DNA of 64,000 nt from Albibacillus kandeliae (GTDB lineage Bacteria; Pseudomonadota; Alphaproteobacteria; Rhodobacterales; Rhodobacteraceae): assembly GCF_003116585.1 (NCBI RefSeq), contig NZ_QEHM01000008.1, positions 248,001 through 312,000 of the forward strand. Direction: 5' to 3'. Below, piece after piece: positions 40,991 to 49,738 of the stretch. A program made the position numbers and the translations under genes. Each line of letters begins with the position of its first letter. Within the stretch, counting starts at the first letter, position 1. Under the pieces are notes generated by a model. It did no database searches and was not told the origin of the DNA. It worked only from the letters and a program-made list of their open reading frames with translations.

Positions 40991-41944
40991 GTGCCCTTAC
41001 GCTTCACCCTGCGCCAGCTCGAATACTTCGTCGCCGTGGGCGAGGAAGGGTCCATTGCGCAGGCGGCGGGCAAGGTGAATGTCTCCTCGCCCTCCATCTC
41101 GGCCGCGATCACCCAGATGGAGGCGGAGTTCGGGCTCCAGCTCTTTGCCCGCAAGCACGCGCACGGCCTCGCCCTCACCCAGGCCGGACGGCAGTTCCTC
41201 GTTCAGGCCAAGACCGTGCTGGCCGAGGCGGACCGGCTCAACAGCCTCGCCAACGAGATCACCGGCCGCGTCCGTGGCCCGCTCAACGTCGGCTGCCTGC
41301 TGACCTTTGCCCAGATCGTCCTCCCCCATCTGCGGCGCAGCTTCATCTCGCGCTTTCCCGAGGTGCAGTTCCACCAGTTCGAACGCGACCAGCAGGCCAT
41401 CTTCGACGGGCTGCGCGACGCCGAGATCGACATCGCCCTCACCTACGACCTCGATATTCCCCCGGATCTCGAATTCGTGCCGCTGTTCAACCTGCCGCCC
41501 TACGCGCTGCTGCCCGACACCCACGACCTCGCCAACCGCCGCATGCTCTCGCCCGAGGATCTCGCGCCCTACCCGATGGTCCTGCTCGACCTGCCGCACT
41601 CGGGGCCCTACTTTCTCTCCTTCTTCGCCGAGGCCGGGATCGAGCCGAACATCGTCGAACGCACCCGCGATCTCGAGGTCATGCGCTCGCTGGTCGCCAA
41701 TGGCTTCGGCTTCTCCATCGCCAATATCCGCCATACGTCCGAACGCGCGCCGGACGGCAAACCGCTGCGATTCGTGCCGCTTTCGGACCGGTTGCGCGCG
41801 CTGAGGATGGGGATGGTTCTGGCCGGAGGGGTCAAGAACACCCTGACCGTTCGGGCGCTCATCGACCATTGCAAAGAAAACCTGACGCCCGAACTGACGC
41901 CCGGCCTGAAAGTGCGCGGCGCAGGCGGTTTCCGGGACGCGTGA
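40991..41944 (+). CDS. LysR family transcriptional regulator
   Basis: 317 residues. The N-terminal winged helix (LRQLEYFVAVGEEGSIAQAA, SSPSISAAITQMEAEFGLQL) is followed by a LysR substrate-binding domain (PLNVGCLLTFAQIVLPHLRR, DIALTYDLD). The GTG start was chosen for AGAGG 7 bases before it; ATG at 40946 has no site and overlaps the operator. It stands between two co-oriented operons that carry the same palindrome, so it probably activates both in response to a pathway metabolite. Confidence 0.9.
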   Translation: MPLRFTLRQLEYFVAVGEEGSIAQAAGKVNVSSPSISAAITQMEAEFGLQLFARKHAHGLALTQAGRQFLVQAKTVLAEADRLNSLANEITGRVRGPLNVGCLLTFAQIVLPHLRRSFISRFPEVQFHQFERDQQAIFDGLRDAEIDIALTYDLDIPPDLEFVPLFNLPPYALLPDTHDLANRRMLSPEDLAPYPMVLLDLPHSGPYFLSFFAEAGIEPNIVERTRDLEVMRSLVANGFGFSIANIRHTSERAPDGKPLRFVPLSDRLRALRMGMVLAGGVKNTLTVRALIDHCKENLTPELTPGLKVRGAGGFRDA

Positions 41945-41979
41945 TGAATTTTCACGCAGTTTTGGGACGCGCCAACGGG

Positions 41980-41995
41980 ATAGGCGCTGCCTAAG
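41980..41995. promoter_or_regulatory. LysR-type operator, copy 3 (before demethylase operon)
   Basis: ATAGGCGCTGCCTAAG, 13 of 16 bases identical to copy 1, with T-N11-A kept. It ends 116 bases before the TTG start of the demethylase gene, much the same distance as copy 1 from its gene. Confidence 0.72.
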
Positions 41996-42111
41996 TCAAG
42001 CTTCCGAATTGCTTAATTTACCCAAAGCCGCCGGTCGGGGACTTTGGATCCGCGCGCGGGTGCTTGCCACGGCCCCGCGCTTCACCAGTACTAGCCAGGG
42101 AAGACAGCCAA

Positions 42112-44181
42112 TTGCGTGATCCGCGCTACGATATCCTGTTCGAGCCGATGCAGATCGGTCCTCTCACCGCCAAGAACCGGTTCTACCAGGTCCCGCATTG
42201 CAACGGTGGCGGCTATCGCGACCCCTCGGCCGCGGCGGCCATGCGCGGCATCAAGTCCGAGGGCGGCTGGGGCGTGATCTTTACCGAGCAGTGCGAGATG
42301 CACCACACCTCGGAAATCACGCCGTTCATCGAACTCCGCCTCTGGGAAGACAAGGATATCCCTCAGCTTGCCAAGATGGCGGGCAAGATGAAGGAGCACG
42401 GCGCGCTTGCGGGCATCCAGCTGGCCTATTCGGGCATCAACGGCCCGAACCTCTATACCAAGGAGGTGCCGCTGGCGCCCTCCGCCCTGCCGATCCGCAC
42501 CTTCACCAACGATCCGGTGCAGGCGCGCGCGCTCGACAAGCAGGACATCCGTGACCTCCGCCGCTGGTTCGTGAACGCAGCCAAACGCTCGCAGATGGCC
42601 GGGTTTGACCTGATCTGCCTCTACGGCGCGCATGGCTTCGGCATCTTCCAGCACTTCCTGTCCCGCGCCACCAACCACCGCTCGGACGAATACGGCGGCT
42701 CGCTCGAGAACCGCTCGCGCTTTGCCCGCGAGGTGATCGAGGACATGCGCGAGGCCGTGGGCGAGACGATGGCACTGACTCTGCGCGTCAGCCTGGACGA
42801 GACCATCGGCGAGCTCGGCTTCTCCAACGCAGAGGTGCGCGACTTCATCGAGATGAACCGCGACCTGCCCGACCTCTGGGACCTCGCGCAGGGCACGTGG
42901 GAAGATTGTTCCGGCCCCTCCCGCTTCAAGGAAGAAGCGGCGCAGGAGACCCTCGTGCGCGGCATCAAGGAACTGTCGGACAAGCCCGTCGTGGGCGTCG
43001 GCCGCTTCACCTCGCCCGATGTGATGGCCAAGATGATCCGCACCGGCACGCTCGATTTCATCGGCTGCGCGCGCCCCTCCATCGCCGACCCCTTCCTGCC
43101 GAAAAAGGTCGAGGAAGGCCGCATCGAGGACATCCGCGAGTGCATCGGCTGCAATATCTGCATCACCGGCGACATGACCATGTCGATCAGCCGCTGCACC
43201 CAGAACCCGACCTTCATGGAGGAATGGCGCAAGGGCTGGCACCCGGAACGGATGAACGCCAAGGGCAAGAGCTCCAACGTGCTGGTGGTCGGTTCCGGCC
43301 CCGCCGGGCTGGAAGCCGCCCGCGCGCTGGCCGAACGCGGCTATGACGTGGCGCTGGCCGAGGCCGGCACCGAGCTTGGCGGCCGCGTGGCGCGCGAATG
43401 CAAGCTGCCGGGGCTTTCGGCCTGGGGTCGCGTCGCGGATTACCGCAAGTACCAGCTGAGCCAGAAGACCAACGTCGAGACGTACTTCGACAGCCCGCTC
43501 TCGGCCGAGGAAATCCTCGAGTTCGGGTTCGAGAACGTCGCCATCGCCACCGGCGCGACATGGCGCCGGGACGGCGTCTCGCGGCAGCACGTCGTGGCCA
43601 TGCCCATCGACGCGGCCATGCCCCTGTTCACCCCGGACGACATCATGGCCGGGCAGCGCCCGTCGGGCCACGTGGTGATCTTCGACGACGATCACTACTA
43701 CATGGGCGGCGTGCTGGCTGAACTGCTGATCAAGGAAGGCTGCAAGGTCACCCTGATCACGCCCTCGGCCTTCGTTTCGGACTGGACCAACAACACGCTG
43801 GAACAGTCGACGATCCACCGCCGCCTCGCCGAGATGGGCGTCGACATCGTGCTGAACCGCGGCGTCGCCGAGGTCGCGGCCGGTCACGTCGTGTCGAACT
43901 GCGTCTACACCGACACCACCCGCAGCTACGACTGTGACGCCGTCGTCATGGTCGCCTCGCGGCAGGGCAACGACACGGTCTTCGAAGCGCTGAAGGCGCG
44001 GCAGGCGGACTGGGTCGATGCAGGCATCAAGACGATCAAGCTGATCGGCGACGCCAACGCCCCCGGCCCCATCGCATGGGCGACCTACGCCGGGCATCGC
44101 TTTGCGCGGGAACTCGACGGAGAGGACATCGGCGACGCCCTGCCCTTCCGCCGGGAAATCACCGAACTGGCCCTGGACTGA
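42112..44181 (+). CDS. trimethylamine dehydrogenase-family N-demethylase (dimethylglycine/N-methylproline type)
   Basis: 689 residues: an Old-Yellow-Enzyme barrel, a 4Fe-4S motif and a C-terminal FAD/NAD-like domain, as in trimethylamine dehydrogenase. From a TTG start after AGGGAAG, the numbering matches that enzyme: C30 in FYQVPHC would carry 6-S-cysteinyl FMN. The YGAH segment and the later LWDL supply the Tyr-His-Asp triad, and CIGCNICI with a later Cys binds the cluster. Two aromatic-bowl residues that hold trimethylammonium are changed: Tyr60 is Gln, and the Trp after the cluster is absent. A zwitterionic or larger N-methyl amine is therefore more likely. Confidence 0.87.
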   Translation: MRDPRYDILFEPMQIGPLTAKNRFYQVPHCNGGGYRDPSAAAAMRGIKSEGGWGVIFTEQCEMHHTSEITPFIELRLWEDKDIPQLAKMAGKMKEHGALAGIQLAYSGINGPNLYTKEVPLAPSALPIRTFTNDPVQARALDKQDIRDLRRWFVNAAKRSQMAGFDLICLYGAHGFGIFQHFLSRATNHRSDEYGGSLENRSRFAREVIEDMREAVGETMALTLRVSLDETIGELGFSNAEVRDFIEMNRDLPDLWDLAQGTWEDCSGPSRFKEEAAQETLVRGIKELSDKPVVGVGRFTSPDVMAKMIRTGTLDFIGCARPSIADPFLPKKVEEGRIEDIRECIGCNICITGDMTMSISRCTQNPTFMEEWRKGWHPERMNAKGKSSNVLVVGSGPAGLEAARALAERGYDVALAEAGTELGGRVARECKLPGLSAWGRVADYRKYQLSQKTNVETYFDSPLSAEEILEFGFENVAIATGATWRRDGVSRQHVVAMPIDAAMPLFTPDDIMAGQRPSGHVVIFDDDHYYMGGVLAELLIKEGCKVTLITPSAFVSDWTNNTLEQSTIHRRLAEMGVDIVLNRGVAEVAAGHVVSNCVYTDTTRSYDCDAVVMVASRQGNDTVFEALKARQADWVDAGIKTIKLIGDANAPGPIAWATYAGHRFARELDGEDIGDALPFRREITELALD

Positions 44182-44228
44182 CGGGAATGATCCGGGCCGG
44201 TACCGGCCCGACGAGGAAAGGCACCGAC

Positions 44229-45308
44229 TTGGAAACGCGCAAAAAGGCAGTTGAAATCAGGCAGGTCTCGAAGATGTTCGGGACCTTCCAGGCCCTCGAG
44301 ACCGTCTCCTTCGACATCTACGACAACGAGTTCTTCACCCTGCTCGGCCCCTCGGGCTGCGGCAAGACCACGTTGCTGCGGATGATCGCGGGGTTCGAGG
44401 AACCGTCCACCGGGCAGATCGTGCTGCACGGCAACGACATCCAGGCCCTGCCGCCGCACAAGCGCCGGGTGAACACGGTGTTCCAGAGCTACGCGCTGTT
44501 CCCGCACATGACGCTGGAACAGAACATCGCCTATGCGCTGGAGAACCTTGGCTGGCCCAAGGAGATGATCCGCGCCCGCGTGGCCGAGATGCTGGACCTC
44601 GTCCACATGTCCAAGTTCGCCCGCCGCAAGCCGCAGCAGCTCTCGGGCGGCCAGCGGCAGCGCATCGCGCTGGCTCGCGCCCTCGCGCCCGAGCCCGAAG
44701 TCCTGCTGCTGGACGAGCCGCTCTCCGCGCTCGACCTCAAGCTCCGGCAGGCCATGCGCGAGGAACTGCGCGCCCTGCAACGCCAGACCGGGCTGACCTT
44801 CGTCTTCGTCACACACGACCAGGAAGAGGCGCTCGACATGTCCGACCGCATCTGCGTGCTGGGCGACGGGCGGATTCAGCAGCTTGGCACCCCGCGCGAG
44901 GTCTACGAGGATCCGTCGAACCGTTTCGTGGCGCATTTCATCGGCGAGACCAACTTCTTCGACGTGGACGTGCTCTCGGTCGAGGGCGACATGGCACGCG
45001 TGCGCACGCCGCTCGGCCTCGACCTCACCGCCTCGCAGAAACACGTCGCCGCGGACCAGTCCCGCGCGACCCTGTCGCTCCGCCCCGAGAAGATCGGGCT
45101 CGAAGAGCAGGCCACCGGCGAGATCCTCACGGGGACGGTCACCTCGACCAACTACCTTGGCGGCTACACCTACTACGTGATCCGCGTGGGCGAGGCCGAC
45201 ATCCGCGTCTCGCGCCGCAACGCGATGAGCCATGTCCCCTCGCTCGCCGAGGGCGCGACCGTCCGGCTGGGCTTCCTGCCCGAATCCGCAAGGGTGCTCG
45301 GCCAATGA
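44229..45308 (+). CDS. potA: ABC transporter ATP-binding protein (PotA-like)
   Basis: 359 residues. Walker A GPSGCGKT at 40-47, signature LSGGQRQR, Walker B VLLLDEPLSALD and a C-terminal TOBE-like domain (SLRPEKIGLEE, RVSRRNAMSHV). The TTG start is preferred because GAGGAAAGG ends 7 bases before it; an ATG at 44187 is the alternative. It powers the importer made with the next three genes. The spermidine/putrescine-type family also imports betaines and opines, so the gene symbol names the family, not the substrate. It overlaps the next gene (ATGA). Confidence 0.92.
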   Translation: METRKKAVEIRQVSKMFGTFQALETVSFDIYDNEFFTLLGPSGCGKTTLLRMIAGFEEPSTGQIVLHGNDIQALPPHKRRVNTVFQSYALFPHMTLEQNIAYALENLGWPKEMIRARVAEMLDLVHMSKFARRKPQQLSGGQRQRIALARALAPEPEVLLLDEPLSALDLKLRQAMREELRALQRQTGLTFVFVTHDQEEALDMSDRICVLGDGRIQQLGTPREVYEDPSNRFVAHFIGETNFFDVDVLSVEGDMARVRTPLGLDLTASQKHVAADQSRATLSLRPEKIGLEEQATGEILTGTVTSTNYLGGYTYYVIRVGEADIRVSRRNAMSHVPSLAEGATVRLGFLPESARVLGQ

Positions 45309-46183
45309 GGGACTTCCGGTTCTGGGGCCTGCTGCCCGCCCACGTGCTGATGGCCCTGACGCTGATCGTGCCGATCCTGATCATCGTCGCGGTCTCCTTC
45401 TCGACCCGGGGCGCCTATGGCGGGTTCGAGTTCACCTTCACCACCGACGCCTATCGCCAGATCCTGTTCAACGAGGGCTGGACCGGCGAGCTGGAGTTCA
45501 ACCCCCAGTATCTCTACATCATCGGGCGCACCGTCCTGCTGGCCTGCTGCACCACCTTCCTGTGCATGGCGCTGGCCTTTCCCATCGCCTACTGGATCAC
45601 GCTGCAGGGCCACAAGGCGCGCGTCATCCTCCTCTTCGCCGTGACCCTGCCGTTCTGGGTCTCGATGATCGTGCGGGTCTATGCCTGGCTGATCATCCTC
45701 GGCAACGACGGGGTGATCGAAAAGGGCCTGCGCCTGACCGGGCTGGTCGACGACCTGCCCAGTCTGCTGTTCAACAACGGCGCAATGCTGGCGGGGATGG
45801 TCTATTCCTACATCCCGCTGATGATCCTGCCGGTCTTCGCCTCCATCGAAAAGCTGGACCCGGCCCTGATCGAGGCCAGCCACGACCTGCACGGCAGCCG
45901 CTGGGTCACGCTGCGCCGGATCATCCTGCCGCTCTGCTGGCCGGGTCTGGTCGCCGGGGCCATCCTTGTCTTCGTGCCCTGCCTCGGCGCGGTGCTGGAG
46001 CCCGTGCTGCTGGGCGGCGGCAAGATCCTGATGATGGGCAACCTGATCCAGATGCAGTTCGGCGGTGCCCGCAACTGGCCCTTCGGCGCCTCCATCGCCA
46101 TCGTCCTGATGTGCCTCGTGATGGTCTTCCTGCTGCTGAACGGCCTGCGCGCCACCCGCAAGGCAATGGAGGAGATGGCCTGA
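45305..46183 (+). CDS. potB: ABC transporter permease (PotB-like)
   Basis: 292 residues with six membrane helices and the permease coupling motif EASHDLHGSRWVTLRRIILPL (EAA loop) at about residues 195-215. Typical early segment MALTLIVPILIIVAVSF. It is coupled to its neighbours by ATGA before and TGATG after. Forms the channel with the following permease. Confidence 0.92.
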   Translation: MRDFRFWGLLPAHVLMALTLIVPILIIVAVSFSTRGAYGGFEFTFTTDAYRQILFNEGWTGELEFNPQYLYIIGRTVLLACCTTFLCMALAFPIAYWITLQGHKARVILLFAVTLPFWVSMIVRVYAWLIILGNDGVIEKGLRLTGLVDDLPSLLFNNGAMLAGMVYSYIPLMILPVFASIEKLDPALIEASHDLHGSRWVTLRRIILPLCWPGLVAGAILVFVPCLGAVLEPVLLGGGKILMMGNLIQMQFGGARNWPFGASIAIVLMCLVMVFLLLNGLRATRKAMEEMA

Positions 46184-46989
46184 TGTCGCACCGTACCGAC
46201 GTTCGCCGCTACCGGGGCCTCAGCGGCTTTGCCGTTGTCTTCTTCCTGTGGCTCTACCTGCCCATCGCGGTGGTCATCTTCTACTCCTTCAACGAGAACC
46301 GGCTGGTCTCGGTCTGGACCGGCTTCTCGCTCAAGTGGTACGCCGCCGCCCTCGATAACCAGAACCTGATGAACGCCGTGCGGACCTCGCTCGAGATCGC
46401 CGCCATCGCCACCGTCTTTGCCACCACCATCGCCCTGATGGCCGCGCTGGTGCTGGTGCGCGGCAAGGGTGTCAGGTTCCGCCGTGTCTCGGAAACCATC
46501 GTCAACCTGCCGCTGGTCCTGCCCGAGATCGTGCTCTCGGTGGCGGTGCTGATCCTGTTCAGCCAGATCGGATTCGCCAACGGTTTCGCCAAGCTGGCAA
46601 TCGCCCACACCACCTTCTGCACCCCCTTCGCCTTCCTCCCGATCCGGGCCCGGCTGCAGGGCATGGAGATGGATTTCGAAGAGGCCTCGGCCGATCTCTA
46701 CGCCAACAAGTGGACGACGTTCCGGCGGGTGACGCTGCCGCTGATCGCCCCCGGTGTCTTCGCCGGCGCGATGCTCGCCTTCGTCATCTCGATGGACGAT
46801 TTCATCACCTCGAACATGCTCAACACCGGCGGCGCGACCACCCTGCCCGTCTACATCTTCGGCCTGATCAAGCAGGGCACCACGCCCGAGCTGAACGCCA
46901 TCTCGACGCTCATCATCCTCGTCTCGCTGGCCGTTGCCGCGCTCGCCCTGTTCATACAGGGGCGCGGCGGGTCGATGACCGACACCTGA
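46183..46989 (+). CDS. potC: ABC transporter permease (PotC-like)
   Basis: 268 residues with six membrane helices; the EAA loop is EEASADLYANKWTTFRRVTL. The signature PotC segment SMDDFITSNML is present near residue 207. Second permease of the polyamine/opine-type importer. Confidence 0.92.
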   Translation: MSHRTDVRRYRGLSGFAVVFFLWLYLPIAVVIFYSFNENRLVSVWTGFSLKWYAAALDNQNLMNAVRTSLEIAAIATVFATTIALMAALVLVRGKGVRFRRVSETIVNLPLVLPEIVLSVAVLILFSQIGFANGFAKLAIAHTTFCTPFAFLPIRARLQGMEMDFEEASADLYANKWTTFRRVTLPLIAPGVFAGAMLAFVISMDDFITSNMLNTGGATTLPVYIFGLIKQGTTPELNAISTLIILVSLAVAALALFIQGRGGSMTDT

Positions 46990-47028
46990 CCAACCAACTG
47001 CACCACAAGTTCCCAACAGGAGAAACCA

Positions 47029-48048
47029 ATGAAAAAGATCCTTCTTTCCACCGCCGCCACGCTGGCATTCGCCGGGGCCGCCCAGGCCGAAGGCAAGCTC
47101 AACCTCTATGTCTGGTCCGACAGCATCGCGCCCGAGCTGATCGAGAAGTTCGCGAAAGAGAACGATGTTGAAGTCACCGTGGACGGCTTCAACTCCAACG
47201 AGGACCTGCTGACCAAACTGCAGGCAGGCGCCTCGGGCTACGACCTCGTCACCCCCTCCCAGCACTTCGTCAAGATCATGGTCGACCAGGGCCTGCTCGA
47301 AGATATCGACGCCCATGACCTCGCCGCCTATGCGCAGGTCGACGAGAAATGGCGCGGCCAGTGGTGGGACCCGGAGAACGACTACTCGATTCCGCTCGCC
47401 TACGGCACCGCGGGCTACACCGTGAACCGCGACATCTATGACGGCCCCGTCGACAGCTGGGCGACCTACTTCGAGGCCCCCGAGGCACTGAAGGGCAAGA
47501 TCGCCAGCCTGAACTACCCCGACGAAGTGGTGGGCGCCGCCCAGCTCTACCTCGGTGTCGAGTTCTGCTCGGAAGATCCGGCCGAGATGAAGAAGGTCTA
47601 TGACCTGCTCGCCGCGCAAAAGCCCGACGTGGCCGTGTTTGCCTCCGACAACATCGAGAACCGCATCGGTTCGGGCGAGGTCGGCGCGCATTTCTGGTGG
47701 GACGGCAACTCGCTCAAGACGCGCAAGAACGACGGCGCCCCGATCGAGTTCGCGATGCCGAAAGAGGGCCTCGTGGGCTGGCTCGACTCGATGGTGGTGC
47801 CTGCGGGCGCGGCCAACGTGGACAACGCCAAGGCGTTCATCGACTTCATGTCGACCCCCGAGAACGCCACGATCCAGTACAACTACTACGCCCACTCCTC
47901 CCCGGTCGCCCTCGATCTCGACAAGGCAGAGTACACCCCCGAGAACGCGCCGGAACTGTTCCCGACCGTTCCCGTGGAATTCTCCCGCGCCTGCTCGCCC
48001 GCAGCGCAGGATCTGGTGACCAAGGTCTGGACCCAGTTGCTCCAATAA
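47029..48048 (+). CDS. potD: ABC transporter periplasmic substrate-binding protein (PotD-like)
   Basis: 339 residues with a Sec signal peptide (KKILLSTAATLAFAGAAQA) and the PotD/F fold: LNLYVWSDSIAPELIEKF, GYDLVTPSQHFVKIM, IPLAYGTAGYTVN. A ribosome site AGGAG precedes the ATG. It determines substrate choice of the importer; in this operon an N-methylated or cationic amine is the likely ligand. The hairpin after it may protect its mRNA. Confidence 0.92.
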   Translation: MKKILLSTAATLAFAGAAQAEGKLNLYVWSDSIAPELIEKFAKENDVEVTVDGFNSNEDLLTKLQAGASGYDLVTPSQHFVKIMVDQGLLEDIDAHDLAAYAQVDEKWRGQWWDPENDYSIPLAYGTAGYTVNRDIYDGPVDSWATYFEAPEALKGKIASLNYPDEVVGAAQLYLGVEFCSEDPAEMKKVYDLLAAQKPDVAVFASDNIENRIGSGEVGAHFWWDGNSLKTRKNDGAPIEFAMPKEGLVGWLDSMVVPAGAANVDNAKAFIDFMSTPENATIQYNYYAHSSPVALDLDKAEYTPENAPELFPTVPVEFSRACSPAAQDLVTKVWTQLLQ

Positions 48049-48056
48049 GCCCCTCA

Positions 48057-48079
48057 GGGAGGGCCCGCGCGGCCCTCCC
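48057..48079 (+). other. hairpin after potD-like gene
   Basis: A 9-bp stem, arms GGGAGGGCC and GGCCCTCCC with a 5-base loop and no T run. It is more likely a stabiliser or partial terminator than a full stop, since the next gene follows in 36 bases. Confidence 0.6.
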
Positions 48080-48115
48080 GCACTCCTCTTGCACATCTGA
48101 CTACACGGGGGTCCC

Positions 48116-49738
48116 ATGACCGCAGACCTGTCTTTCGACTACATCATCGTGGGCGCAGGTTCCGCCGGCTGCGTGCTCGCCAACCGGCTGAGCGCCGACC
48201 CGAAGATGCGGGTCTGCCTTGTCGAGGCGGGCGGAAGCGACAAGAACCTGCGCGTGCGCGTCCCGGCGGGCATCCTCTCGCTCTACGGCGACAAGACCTA
48301 CGACTACGGCTACATGGGCGTGCCCCAGCCCGAGCTGAACAACCGCGCCATCCCGGTGAACCGCGGCAAGGGCCTCGGCGGGTCCTCCACCATCAACTCG
48401 ATGATCTACATCCGGGGCCACGCGGGCGATTACGACGACTGGGCGGCCCTCGGCTGTGCCGGATGGGGCTACGACGACGTCCTGCCGGTGTTCAAGGACC
48501 TCGAGCGCAACGTGCTCGGCCAGGACCCGGCCTACCACGGCACCGAGGGCGAACTGCTGGTGGACAACCAGCGCGACCCGAACCCGGTGTCGCGCCTGTT
48601 CGTCGAGGCCGCGGCAACGCAGGGCATCACCCCCAACGACGATTTCAACGGCGCCGAACAATTCGGCGCTGGCATTTACAACGTCACCCAGAAGAAGGGC
48701 AGCCGCTACAACAGCTTCCGCGCCTTCGTTGAACCGATCCGGTCGCGGCCCAACCTGACCATCCTCACCAAGGCCGAGAGCCGTCGGCTGGTGCTCGACG
48801 GCAATCGCGTTTCCGGCCTCGTCATCGCCCGCGAGGGCCGCGAGGAGACGCTGACCTGCCGGGGCGAGGTCGTCCTCAGCGCCGGGGCCATTGGCTCTCC
48901 CGCCCTGATGCTGGCCAGCGGCATCGGCCCCGGGGCAGCCCTCAAGGCCGCCGGGCGCACGGTGCATCATGACCTCCCCGGGGTCGGTCAGAACCTGCGC
49001 GACCACATCGACGGGATGATCACCACCCGGTCGGGTTCACGCATGACCCTCGGCCTCTCGGTGCCGAACCTGCCCGCCATCCTCGCCTCGCCGCTGCGCT
49101 ACTTCGGGATGCGCCGTGGCATGCTGACCACCAACTACGTCGAGGCGGGCGGCTTCGCCCGGACCCGCTATGCCGACGACCGGCCCGACATCCAGTTCCA
49201 TTTCGTCCCCGGCTACCGCAGCCATCGCGGCCGCGTCGTGGAATACGGCCACGGCTATGCCATCCACACCTGCGTCCTGCGCCCCCGCAGCGTCGGCGAA
49301 CTGCGCCCGCAGGGCAATGGCACCGGCTTCGAGATCGACCACCGCTTCTTCACCGACGAGGCCGATGCCCGCGTGCTGGTCGAGGGGATCAGAATCGCCC
49401 GTTCGATCTTTGCCGCGCCCCAGCTCGACGCCATCCGCGGCAAGGAGATGCTGCCGGGTGACAAGGTGCAGAGCGATGACGAGATCCTCGCCTACCTCCG
49501 CGCCGAGGCGCTGACAGTTTTCCACCCGGTCGGCACCTGCAAGATGGGCACAGACCCAATGGCCGTGGTGGACCCGCGCGACCTGAAGGTGCAGGGTATC
49601 GCCAATCTCCGCGTCGCCGATGCCTCGATCATGCCCACGCTGATCGGCGGTAACACCAACGCACCCTCGATGATGATCGGCGAACGGGCCGCGCGCGCGA
49701 TGCGCGCCGCCGGAAAGGACACCCGCAATGCAGCCTGA
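48116..49738 (+). CDS. GMC family FAD-dependent oxidoreductase (choline dehydrogenase-like)
   Basis: 540 residues. FAD motif GAGSAG at 13-18 followed by LVEAGGSDKN; GMC signatures GKGLGGSSTINSMIYIRG and SAGAIGSPALMLASGIGPG; C-terminal active-site His in VFHPVGTCKMG. It oxidises a primary alcohol to an aldehyde. Choline-like or amino-alcohol substrates fit the operon, but the substrate is not readable from sequence. It overlaps the next gene by 11 bases. Confidence 0.92.
   Translation: MTADLSFDYIIVGAGSAGCVLANRLSADPKMRVCLVEAGGSDKNLRVRVPAGILSLYGDKTYDYGYMGVPQPELNNRAIPVNRGKGLGGSSTINSMIYIRGHAGDYDDWAALGCAGWGYDDVLPVFKDLERNVLGQDPAYHGTEGELLVDNQRDPNPVSRLFVEAAATQGITPNDDFNGAEQFGAGIYNVTQKKGSRYNSFRAFVEPIRSRPNLTILTKAESRRLVLDGNRVSGLVIAREGREETLTCRGEVVLSAGAIGSPALMLASGIGPGAALKAAGRTVHHDLPGVGQNLRDHIDGMITTRSGSRMTLGLSVPNLPAILASPLRYFGMRRGMLTTNYVEAGGFARTRYADDRPDIQFHFVPGYRSHRGRVVEYGHGYAIHTCVLRPRSVGELRPQGNGTGFEIDHRFFTDEADARVLVEGIRIARSIFAAPQLDAIRGKEMLPGDKVQSDDEILAYLRAEALTVFHPVGTCKMGTDPMAVVDPRDLKVQGIANLRVADASIMPTLIGGNTNAPSMMIGERAARAMRAAGKDTRNAA

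Noticed and set aside
45808-48117. A 769-codon open frame antisense to the ABC transporter genes
   Set aside because: Covers parts of three real genes in reverse; low-complexity Gly/Arg/Asp sequence typical of shadows.
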